From Paraglomus occultum (lineage: Eukaryota; Glomeromycota; Glomeromycetes; Paraglomerales; Paraglomeraceae): a stretch of 24,113 nt of DNA. The position numbers and the translations under genes were made by a program. This document shows positions 15,265 to 24,113 of the stretch, piece after piece. Numbering within the stretch: position 1 is the first letter of the stretch; every line of letters starts with the position of its first letter. The notes below the pieces were generated by a model. That model was not told the DNA's origin. It was given only the letters and a program-made list of their open reading frames with translations, and searched no databases. The stretch is taken from positions 1 through 24,113 of the forward strand of contig CAJVPJ010000473.1 in NCBI GenBank assembly GCA_910592205.1, written 5' to 3'.

Positions 15265-15279
15265 TTCGTTACATTCTTA

Positions 15280-15600
15280 TCTGTCGATCGCTATTTGCCA
15301 AGACTATCTGCTACTCCTTATTGAGACTACGCGTTCATCGTCATGAAGCATCACAGACTGCTTTGCAACTCGCATTGCTATTTACTTTTTTTTTTTATTC
15401 ACACCAAAAGGCTTGTATTGTTACAAATTTGGTTATGTGGAAATCATTTCTTTATTGCTCTCGGCGTGCACCTTTAAATCAAACCTTATTCACAAATCTC
15501 CATCACAATCAATTATGTTGTGTCCGATGTTCACTTCCCTCAGCATCTGCGTTCAACCAGTCTTTGATAAGAAGCGAGGTTATGGGCTACTCTAGTAATG
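15280..15600 (+). pseudogene. Possible ankyrin-repeat remnant
   Basis: Fragments in different frames resemble pieces of ankyrin repeats: EASQTALQLALL at about 15344-15379 in one frame and, after a T-rich stretch, GYVEIISLLLSA at about 15431-15466 in another. No GT-AG intron connects them, stops occur between them, and the rest of the second frame to 15595 is not repeat-like. I read this as debris of an ankyrin gene or a chance resemblance, not a working gene. Confidence 0.25.
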
Positions 15601-15861
15601 CCACAAGCCAATAATTCTGAATAACGTCATAGGAAATCGTTTCAGCTATCTCGAGCTATTGCATATAAGCCCGAAAGTGAATTATTTTTAGCAATTAGTA
15701 TGATAATATGATTATTTAGGTTCGTTTTATGTATATTGTGCTGGCAAGTAATCTTTGGTGCAACACAGTATAGGTTGTATCACTAAAAATATTCCGCTCA
15801 GCAAAAAGAATACAAGTCTATTGTCGGGCGTACGATTTCTGGACGATGATATCTCAAAGTT

Positions 15862-17000
15862 ATGGAAACTAGCCTGCCAAAAATCACCGCATTATGGGCT
15901 GTTAATATCATTACTTGGAATCCTACTGACGAGGTAAAATTGAGACTTTTCGGATTACAAATATTGGATTGTCGTATGAGCATGATTTTTTTCTACAAAT
16001 CATTACAGGAATTCGACGATGCATTATCTACCATCTCGGCGTACGAGAGGGAACGAATTTGTCAGTTGAGAATCAAGGAACAAGCAAAAGCGTCACTAAT
16101 TGGGAGATTACTCTTGCTCTATCTTTTTAACAGTATATACAACATTCAATGGGAAGCAATAAAATTTGAAAGAACCAAGGAGAATAAACCAATACTGGCA
16201 AGTAGTGTTCGTCTATTTATCGTATTAGCAGGGCTATCCCGCACATCGAGCTGGTATCTTACGCTTTTATTTTTACTTTCGAATCAGGTTTTCCCAGACA
16301 TTGGTGTTCGGGTAGACTTTAATGTTTCTCATCATGGTGATTGGGTTGTTCTTGTAGCTTCAGAGAATTGTAGAGTTGGTATAGACGTAATGAAGATCGA
16401 AGAACCGTATAATGAGAATATAGAGACATTTCTAGAAAGTCTTCGAGAACAGGTAATTAAGAAAATAATTGAATAGGATGGATGCTGTTATTGATAATTA
16501 TGTCGAAATTATTAAGATTTTGGTCTTGTTCTGTAGCTATCAAAGACTGAATGGGACGCAATTTCTGCTCCAGATTACCCCATCTTAAAGTTACATCGTT
16601 TTTACAGATATTGGTGCTTGAAAGAAAGTTACATTAAAGCTATTGGTGTTGGCTTGGCCATGAGTTTAAAGAAGCTTGACTTTCATATTGACGAAAGTGA
16701 GGGACATGAATATGGAGCATGTAATGTAAGTCATTAAAGCCAATCTAAATATTTTCTCACTCACCCAGAAATACTAAAGACGTTGAATCAAATTTATAGC
16801 CTGTAAAGACGAAAACACGGCTTTTTGTTTGTGGCACTTTCATGGCAGAATGGCATTTCCGAGAACTATATTTGGATGAATTGCACTGTATTGCTATAGC
16901 CTATGAGACGAACAACGATTGTATAAATCATAGGGAATTTGATTCTGCTACAATTATTAATATAAAAGATGTATTAAAAAAAGCAGTAAAAGTATGCTAA
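15862..17000 (+). CDS. LYS5: 4'-phosphopantetheinyl transferase (Lys5/AASDHPPT type)
   Basis: Moves the phosphopantetheine arm of coenzyme A onto a serine of carrier domains; in fungi the Lys5 type activates alpha-aminoadipate reductase (Lys2) in lysine synthesis. Exons 15862-15933, 16009-16206, 16288-16452, 16537-16725 and 16800-17000 give 274 aa (yeast Lys5 is ~272). Visible motifs: WNPTDE near the N-terminus, ENKPIL, FNVSHHGDW (101-109), GID with the metal-binding Asp (121-123), and WCLKESYIKAIGVGL (171-185) with the catalytic Glu175 and Lys179. ATG 15862 is the first in its frame after a TGA at 15847. The donor at 16207 (GTTCGT) is unusual; splicing from GTAGTG at 16202 to an AG at about 16296 also keeps frame and gives a shorter linker. 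The first two introns (75 and 81 nt) are multiples of three with no stop. No lesion is seen. Confidence 0.92.
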
Positions 17001-19002
17001 TTTGTAATATTATAGTGTATTTTATTTGCATGTACTAGTATAGTAGGAAAGTATGATATTCATATAATACAGATTAGAATTTTTTTATTTAATTAATAAA
17101 TGAATTATGTCAAAAAGATATTTGTTGTTAGTAATTATCTTTCATTGTCATCCTGAACCATTGTCAGTTGTTACTTAGTATTAGATACAATGTATTAAGA
17201 CATTTCCCAATTATGACAATTAGGAAAAAGAAAGCAAATTATTTGTAAGAAGAGCAATAAAAAAGCTCGCCAATAGAATTGGAAACAACTTGGTTATAAG
17301 AAATAGTCAACCTAATCAAACAAGAAAAAAAAACTCCCAAAAAGAGAGACATTAAATATGCTTAGCATAATACAAACGCTTATTTAATGTTTCAACATCA
17401 ACTCACTAATAGGAAGCTGATACATTGTTTTTTTATGATATAAATTACTACTACATCAATATCAAATACCAGTACTTTATTTATTATTATGAATATTGAT
17501 ATTGGTGATACAAATCCATTCATAATACTGATAATAATAACAAAAAATAATACACATAATAATAGCACTTTACTAAGACTAAAATTAGGGGGTTTTGTTT
17601 ATTATTACTTTGTCACCTTCCTCCTTCATCATTATCATGAGAAGTTTATTGACTATTACTATAATGTTTTTATTTAACTATTATACTATTATTAGATCTC
17701 CCTTCCTGTTCATATTGCTTTCTAACTGTAACCTCCACCTACAAGTAAAATGCTTATTAATATTTTATACACTAACACAGCATTTTTTCTATACCTAATG
17801 CACCTACACCTTTGGTTTATTATTTCCTTTATTACTTGATATTTATAATTATAATTACAATACTCTCTTTCTAAACCAATTCTGATTTTAATTGATTTAT
17901 TATCTAAAACTAAATTATTTTCTCTCTCCCTCTTGAACAATTTTTAAACTATTCCATGTCAAATTTACCACCAAGAGTTAAGACGACCCACTTCATTCTT
18001 TCAGTAGCTTTGTAGATAGCATTTGTTTTCTCATGCACTAGTGCGAGGTTGTAATAATAAGAGATGCCATAACATAAGTCTCAGAAATTGGATTAAACTT
18101 ATTGTTTTAGTTGAATCTTGTAGTAGTAGTTAGATTGCTTGTACCTACCAGCTATCAAGAATCAACATTGACAAAATTTGGACTGAGTATGAGGGCAAAA
18201 ATGTATGACTGTAAGCAAACATGATGTATGGGAGGTTGACTGCATACTGGCACTAAAATAGGAATAATATTAAACACAATAATAATAAGGAAGTGATCTA
18301 GTTAGAATGCTGAGAATTTGGTATTTATTTATATTTAGTCTTTCTTGACAAAAATAGAAAATTTCTATGCAATTCCCCCACAGTTATTATACATTTACGT
18401 GTTAGTCACATCACATAATTTTATGACTCAGAAAGAATGTTAAAAAAGATTTAAGTTTACAGATCAGAACAAATAAGGCCCTAATACTATAATAATTAGT
18501 TAAGGAAGATCTCTAGTACTGCCATGGCATGGCAAATGCAATAATACAATGTTGCATAGTAAAGGCAATAGCTTTTTCCAATTACAATGTCTTTACAATA
18601 TCAGCAAATTCAGTTATTTTACAAAACTGTTTTAGTATTAGATTGGGATCATAATATTTCACACACCTACTATAATAATAATATATAAGTCACATGTCTA
18701 TTACTATCAACTATTCCTTAATCCACATAGTTAAAATCACTGTTTGATCATCCCTGACAGTGTGACTTATGGGAGATTGACAGTATTAGCTGAGATGTCT
18801 CTCATAAAGTTACTGATCTTTACCTTATAATAAATTCCTCTCTTCAGAATAATCACATAATAATAATTCAATAATATTTTTTTAAAACTAGCATAAATAA
18901 GCATGCAAACATAGCTTGGAAATAAAGTTGTAACTCTGTCATATAAACTGAGACTCAAATTTTCTAAGCCAAATTTTCTGCACCTGTCCAGTTAGTCTTT
19001 CT
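17001..19002. other. AT-rich gene-poor region
   Basis: About 2 kb of very AT-rich sequence with many TAATAA/ATTATT words and no reading frame with homology or splice structure. The first ~100 bases are probably the 3' UTR of the phosphopantetheinyl transferase. Frames of 60-70 codons here are explained by low complexity. Confidence 0.5.
17095..17100 (+). promoter_or_regulatory. Candidate polyadenylation signal of the phosphopantetheinyl transferase
   Basis: AATAAA about 95 bases after the TAA at 16998-17000, in an AT-rich flank. Motif and distance only. Confidence 0.35.
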
Positions 19003-19082
19003 TCATATTAAAATAGTCTCTTCTGGTTTGTTGTCAAATAAATCTTCCGAGTTGGAAGCACTTCTCAAACCATCATCAACTT
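19003..19082 (-). other. Orphan terminal-exon-like segment
   Basis: Read on the minus strand, a T-rich tract ending TAATGTAG at 19083 is followed by a frame of 25 codons ending TGA (19005-19003). The composition (DDGLRSASNSEDLFDNKPEE) is acidic and Ser-rich, unlike the Ile/Leu/Tyr/Asn-rich frames typical of the surrounding AT-rich DNA. It could be the last exon of a minus-strand gene whose other exons I could not find between here and 20459, or a fragment. No homology is recognised. Confidence 0.2.
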
Positions 19083-20458
19083 CTACATTACAAAAGCAGT
19101 GATTTAGAAAATAATGGAGTTGGTTGAAAGATTTTGAATAATATGATTGAGAGTAATGAAGAATATGCAAATCGAATTACAGTTCTAATATATCAGAAAC
19201 AACTAAGCATTATACATCAGTTAGTGAAGTTGAAAAGCAATGGCGTGGCGCGCGTAGCTTGGATCATTTAGAAGTGCGCATGTGAAAAAAAATCCTAGTT
19301 TAACATTACTTATTACTATAAGAGTCACTTTCTCAGAGATTAGTATTAGAGTAGATTTTCATTCTTTTTTTCGACATAAACATGGCTTTCATGTTAATAT
19401 TATGGACAAACACATTCTGTGGGAGCTAAGGAAGATGCTTAGTAAAAAGTAGCAGCTCCAATATATCATATATTAATATGGGCATACAAGTAACATAGCC
19501 AGAGAATTCTTTTAGAAAACATGGCTTAATATTAACTATTATGACTGCCTCTAAGCTTATAGGTCATCATTCAAAGACCATCAAGAATGATAACCAAAAA
19601 ATATTGCAGAATTAAATCCATTTATGATACATAATATAAAAATTTCCACAAAATAATTTAATTTGATCAATTGTCAGCTTACTGTTTATAATAATAATAA
19701 TGGTGAATGGATACTTAAATTTAAACTAGCTTCAGCTTTCAAATGAGTATTTACTCATCTAATATAACACAGCTGTGTCTGAAGATCTTTGTAACGAGTT
19801 CTGTATTAGTATATGCTAATGAAACCTCTACTCATGATAGACATTCATTTATCATAACCATAAGCTCACATGATCTGCAAACTCAAATAAATTTAATTGA
19901 AACTTGTCTCATGTTACAATATTATATAGTAAGTTGAAAATCTTATTATTATTAGTAGAGTTCCATAGTTTGGAGATTTAGTTACTAACAGTTATGCTTA
20001 TATTTCAATAAACTCTCTTTCATTATTCATGTTAAATCAGCCATACATTGTAATTAAAGTCTATCTAAAATTGTAGGGGAAAAAAATCATTGATATTGAA
20101 TAGTTCTTTTTCTCATCAGAATTAATGTAAAAAAAATAATAACGGAAAGCAATTTTGATGGACGGGAATACTACAACGGAATAATTCACGTGATAACATT
20201 GCGTTCTACTAACGGAGTAATGTGATAGAAGACCATCAGTCGGAATTAACGTTTACCAAAGAATAATTTACAATACATATAAAAATATCAACTACATTTG
20301 TCACAGAACGATTAGAAACAAAAACAAACAAACCTATGACTATTCAGCAGCAATGTTCCGGTATGCCAGTATTAATGCATCACGCTTAATGTCCTATCGG
20401 TTCAGAAAATCACCACATACCATCACTCGTTAGCACCGCAAAGTATTCCCATACAAGC
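19083..20458. other. Gene-poor region
   Basis: No supportable exon on either strand. A short GC-rich island (GGCGTGGCGCGCGTAGC, about 19242-19258) stands out from the AT-rich background. The right end would be the 3' flank of the minus-strand frame at 20459-20941. Confidence 0.45.
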
Positions 20459-20941
20459 TCATACTTTCTTGTGTTCTTTCTTTCGTCCAACCCTTACTTT
20501 CCTTTTAGCCGATCTCGTAGTTACGCCGGTCGAGACGGTCGCGTTTCTGTTAACTTCCTCCTTCCTGTCCAAGAGCGCTAACGGATTACTCTCATAAATT
20601 TCATATATGATACACTTGCCATATACGGCTCCATTGTCTTTCACTTTATCTGGCGATCGCATCGGATGTGGATTTTTCCTTCTTCTGGTAACGACAGTTT
20701 CATCACCCACAATAGTTGCCACGCTTGCAGGCGATGACGGTACTGATTCGGCATTTATGTCAGTTGGTGTATCGGTCGGCGTGATCTTTGGTGTTACTAT
20801 GGTAGTGGTGATTGTCGGTGTACTTTTCATGACCCGTGAAGATTTGGTGGTGTGGACTTTCGATTTTAGTGCTTCGGTCGGGTGCGCATCGAATTTAGGT
20901 CTATTGTAACCTAAAGAAATGTATGTTTGGGGATGGTACAC
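20459..20941 (-). CDS. Unrecognised basic Thr/Pro-rich protein, 5' end uncertain
   Basis: An open frame of 160 codons, longer than any other frame in this AT-rich half. Composition changes along it: a Thr/Pro/Ile-rich middle (TPTITTTIVTPK, PTDTPTD), then RRRKNPHP, a YGKCIIYEIYESNPL segment that looks folded, and a strongly basic C-terminus (TTRSAKRKVRVGRKKEHKK) like a nuclear or nucleic-acid-binding tail. The listed first codon is GTG. Either translation starts at the ATG at 20830 (123 aa), or the frame is a 3' exon entered at the acceptor TTTCTTTAG just before about 20908; I found no convincing upstream exon. A donor-like GTATGA overlaps the stop, so it may also continue by splicing. No family is recognised. 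Confidence 0.45.
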   Translation of the reverse strand: MYHPQTYISLGYNRPKFDAHPTEALKSKVHTTKSSRVMKSTPTITTTIVTPKITPTDTPTDINAESVPSSPASVATIVGDETVVTRRRKNPHPMRSPDKVKDNGAVYGKCIIYEIYESNPLALLDRKEEVNRNATVSTGVTTRSAKRKVRVGRKKEHKKV

Positions 20942-21090
20942 AAAAGCGATTTTGAGTTTTTTTTCTTTTTTTAGAGAAAGAGGGGGAGCGGTTGCTATAA
21001 AAAACGTAGCAGGCGGGTTTGGGAACTTGAAGAAGTTTGAACAGAGACGGTTTTCATTATGTTGTAAAGGTATCTAACTTGTCTACAAAG

Positions 21091-21109
21091 GACCGACAGC
21101 CCGTCGGTC
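21091..21109 (+). other. Perfect 7-bp hairpin
   Basis: GACCGAC and GTCGGTC pair exactly around a 5-base loop. It lies about 150-260 bases upstream of the minus-strand frame at 20459-20941, in what would be its leader or promoter. It could be an RNA hairpin or a dimer-binding site; neither is shown. Confidence 0.35.
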
Positions 21110-24065
21110 TGAAAAGTTATAATAAATATCTTAGCTTGTGGACGTAGACTACCTACAATAAATTTTACTCTATCTACAACTATTTGGTGTTCCAACTATC
21201 TATTGCTTGTTAAATACTGTAACTACTACATCTGAACGTAGAGACTTTACACTGTCTTGCCTTCCTCACTGCTATGACAGCATACGAGGCCGTCAGATTA
21301 GCCTCGGGCAGTTCATAGGACGCAGCGCTAACTTGGGTCGTCTGAGAACCTGCCACTCGCCATATAACGAGCGCTCTTTAACTAACCTTTCAAAGTCGTC
21401 CGTATCCCGGGTTCATGCATATTTTTATCTTTCAGTATGTTCTCGTTTATTCTAACTAGATAATCACGTTTTCAACGATATGTAGCAACGACGCAAGGGT
21501 AAAGCGATATAAAATGAAGTTTGTGGGAGTAGAGATAAAGTGTGTTTTTCGATGCGAAATACAGGGAAAAACTGTAAAATGATAAAGGGTTAATGCAATA
21601 AAAAATGTAACTGGATAAATTTTCTGGGGTTTCACACACCAAGGAAAAAAGATAAGCAGGGCCTCTCAAATTGTATGCAAGAACTCGTTGCACAGATTTT
21701 TTGCCGAAGGTCTTTTATGGGTTTGATTTGCTCGATATTAGGTTAGAGAGAACGCAGGGCGGCTAAATGTGTTGAATAAATCGAAAAGAAAGGGCAAAAT
21801 AAAAAAGAACCAATACGTAGGTGCCAATAAAGACGAAGAGATTTGCGCAAGAGAATTTTTTAGATGACTGATGAGAATGATTGCGATTTGGATGCCGACA
21901 TATAATCTAATCAGTTGTATCATCGGGTACACGTCAGAAACTGTTAATCTATGAAAGAAGTAAACGAAGTTATCTTTAGTTGACACATGCTTGCTTATAA
22001 AACGCGTACGCATTTTTGACGTCGTATATACGAGCGATGAATGTAAAATAGGTTATTTCTTTCAAGATGACAATATGTAAACGGTCGTTCAACAAAAAGA
22101 ACGTCTCTTTGGTTAACAGGTCGATCAGCCAACTAATTGACTAGACACGCTATCATATACGATAACAACCTCGAAACAACAGAGCAGAAAAAAAGACATG
22201 TTGCGTTTAATTTTTTAACGAGTTTTGGTATTCTCAGCAATAATGCATTAGGTACAAGATACAACGTTCGACTTGGCAAGTAAACTATTACTGAGAGACT
22301 TGTGCATGGTTCACGTTCGGGTTTTTATGTATGTGGTCATAACCCCAAAAATGCATCACAATAGATGCAAAATATATCTGTAAAATTTGAATGCTTAATA
22401 TTAACTTGGTAGTTAGCCGGAAATCATCACTGTACCGTATCGACAAGAGTCAGTTTTCATGTGATTAATCAGATAATCTACTTACATGATAAAGGAGATT
22501 CTGTAGTGTAACATTTCCGAATTAATGATTGAGGCAAAAACAGGCGAAGTACATGCAGCAACGTCAATATGAAATTTTAAGGGGCTACTTTTACGCAAGT
22601 TAGTGGTTCAAAAGGTGTTGCCCGTCTGGCTTTACTTAAAATGTAAGCTATTCTTGCAAAGATAATCTTCTCTTACTTTTGTGATTCTTCCGCTACATTA
22701 AAAAGACTTGACATTCCAATAGTGTAGACCAATTTTCAATCTTATATACCTCTTTCTTGCGGGTTCTTTCTGAAGGAAATAAGAAAAAGTTACACGGGAG
22801 AAGAATCTAGACTTTAGATAGGCGTGGTCTAGCTTGCTTCAAAATAGAGCTTTTAGATTGCGATGAGGCGGCGCAGTATTGCCATGGTGCGGCATACATT
22901 ACTCTTTAATTTTTTTGCGTAAAGCCGATCTGCTTTTAGATTTTTTAATAAAAGTCTTATTGTGCATTTGTGACTGTTATGTTAGCTTTATAAATGCAAG
23001 CAATTAAGTCTATGCATCAGCAATCTCGGGCAGAAGACTATCAGAATTTAATTTCATACTTTTTAATTAAATATAGTGACAATTACTGAACGTAAACCAC
23101 TCACAACTTTAGTAAATTATTCGCTCTCGACTACTTTAGCTAATACTATCCCTTTCCGATGAAATTATTTTAGAAGCCTATAGGTTGGGTTGAGTTATTC
23201 GTAAACAATAACTAGCGTAATATCATTGGAACACTTCGCTTTTGAAAAACTAAAATAGGAAAAATGTTGATTGGTTGAAAAACTATTAATGTTAAATTAA
23301 TTTACCCTTGTTAAGAAAATAAATACTGTACTGAGATATAGGAAAATCGGTGGCTTCACGACTACATCGATAAAATTACAGAAATAAATTATGACTAACA
23401 AGTGTCTAGTGCAACCGCTTGTTACTAATATAATAGCACTAAAGAGGCCAAGTATGCGAACACACTTTGCGCTTCTATCTAATAGATTAGCAATAATTTG
23501 ATAGCGTTAGATCAAAAGTTGATGTAAAAAGTAACGAAGTTTATTTAATACTAAAGTCTAAATATATTATAACAAATTAATTGTAATTAATTTTACATAA
23601 TAATAACAACGGATTACATTTAATACTTTATAAACTCTAACAATAAGCTTTAAAATAAGCTAAATTTTACTAAAATATTTTATAAAATATCCAAACTTTT
23701 ACAAGGATATATAGATTTTAAGAAGCAGTAATTAAATGATACACTTAACTGCTAAATACTTTGGACTGTTTGAACAATATAAATAAAAAATTGGCTTCAA
23801 ACTTATGTGATCGACTATTTTCTTTTGCCGGTATTACAATATAATATTCGCTCGCGTTTATGAATTATTCATAAAAAAATTTCATCATTAAATTGTTTAA
23901 GGCAACGCCAAAATAATATAACGATAAATTATCTCAGTAAACCAATAATTATAATAATAATACCGATAATTAAGGATACAACTACAGATTGTGGAGTTGG
24001 TCACATAGGAAGTTTGAAAAATAACCGGAAAAGAAATTAGTGATCGTTCAATTATCGATGTACAA

Positions 24066-24078
24066 GGGGGGGGGGGGG
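24066..24078 (+). repeat. Run of 13 G residues
   Basis: Homopolymer of 13 G in AT-rich surroundings; length is likely variable and error-prone in sequencing. Confidence 0.85.
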
Positions 24079-24113
24079 AGAGACAAAAGTATTGCACACA
24101 TTTATTTTTCGGA

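Larger units (their letters stand above)
12399..15279. other. Long intergenic region with simple repeats
   Basis: About 2.9 kb without a supportable gene. It is mostly AT-rich with islands of higher GC (for example 13510-13570 and 14340-14410). Landmarks are the poly-A plus 9-base minisatellite at 13226-13279, a GAGCTGC-type tandem near 13525-13552, a CGA/GAT triplet run at 13580-13606, an 18-bp palindrome at 14486-14503, a (TATG)n run near 14541-14560 and a C-run at about 15021-15030. All frames in it are short and without homology. Confidence 0.5.
20942..24113. other. Right-hand region without a supportable gene
   Basis: About 3.2 kb. It contains a 7-bp hairpin at 21091-21109, a moderately GC-rich stretch at 21240-21410, and from about 22000 onward AT-rich sequence with no frame of interest. 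A run of 13 G begins at 24066, close to the right edge. Frames of 60-90 codons at 21207-22013 show no domain, no splice structure and ordinary hydrophobic low-complexity composition. Confidence 0.5.

Noticed and set aside
15118-15324. His-Asn-rich 68-codon frame
   Set aside because: Explained by translation of the CCATAA microsatellite.
21240-21420. GC-richer stretch as tRNA or other structured RNA
   Set aside because: A GGTTC word is present on the minus strand but the rest of a B box, acceptor stem and cloverleaf are missing; only a short GAGGC/GCCTC pairing is seen.
22560-22680. tRNA-like word GGTTCAAA near 22606
   Set aside because: The B box does not continue (AAGG instead of a CC end) and no cloverleaf can be drawn.

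Overview
This looks like nuclear DNA of an AT-rich fungus with many short GT-AG introns, most probably an arbuscular mycorrhizal fungus (Glomeromycotina, Rhizophagus-like). The evidence is (i) a zinc-ribbon plus protein-kinase gene of the kind expanded in that group, (ii) fungal-type ARPC3 and RSP5 orthologues with splice sites that can be read by eye, and (iii) long AT-rich gene-poor stretches with microsatellites and relic repeats. No operon, CRISPR, rRNA or tRNA gene was found.

Layout. 1-1713 (+): 3' part of a kinase-like gene, cut by the left edge and broken by an in-frame TGA; two catalytic motifs are also lost. 1714-3633: intergenic, with two diverged direct repeats and a relic-like minus-strand reading frame. 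3634-4863 (+): intact ARPC3 (Arp2/3 complex), 4 exons, 173 aa. 5509-10115 (+): intact RSP5/NEDD4-type E3 ubiquitin ligase (C2-WW-WW-WW-HECT), 16 exons including 17-, 20- and 39-nt exons at the 5' end, 830 aa. 11435-12313 (-): small DUF1294 membrane protein, 4 exons including a 30-nt one, 150 aa, convergent with RSP5. 12314-15280: no gene, several simple repeats. 15280-15600 (+): weak ankyrin-like debris. 15862-17000 (+): Lys5/AASDHPPT-type 4'-phosphopantetheinyl transferase, 5 exons, 274 aa. 17001-20458: AT-rich, essentially geneless, with one orphan terminal-exon-like segment on the minus strand. 20459-20941 (-): unrecognised basic Thr/Pro-rich reading frame. 20942-24113: no convincing gene.

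How the genes relate. These are independent eukaryotic genes, not a pathway cluster. ARPC3 and RSP5 lie head to tail; both are known in yeast to act at endocytosis (branched actin at cortical patches; cargo ubiquitination), but nothing in the sequence shows co-regulation. The phosphopantetheinyl transferase would activate carrier-protein enzymes such as alpha-aminoadipate reductase of lysine synthesis. I see no convincing new multi-gene system. The most noteworthy points are the decaying two-module pseudokinase, the microexon-encoded start of RSP5, and the unexplained minus-strand segments.
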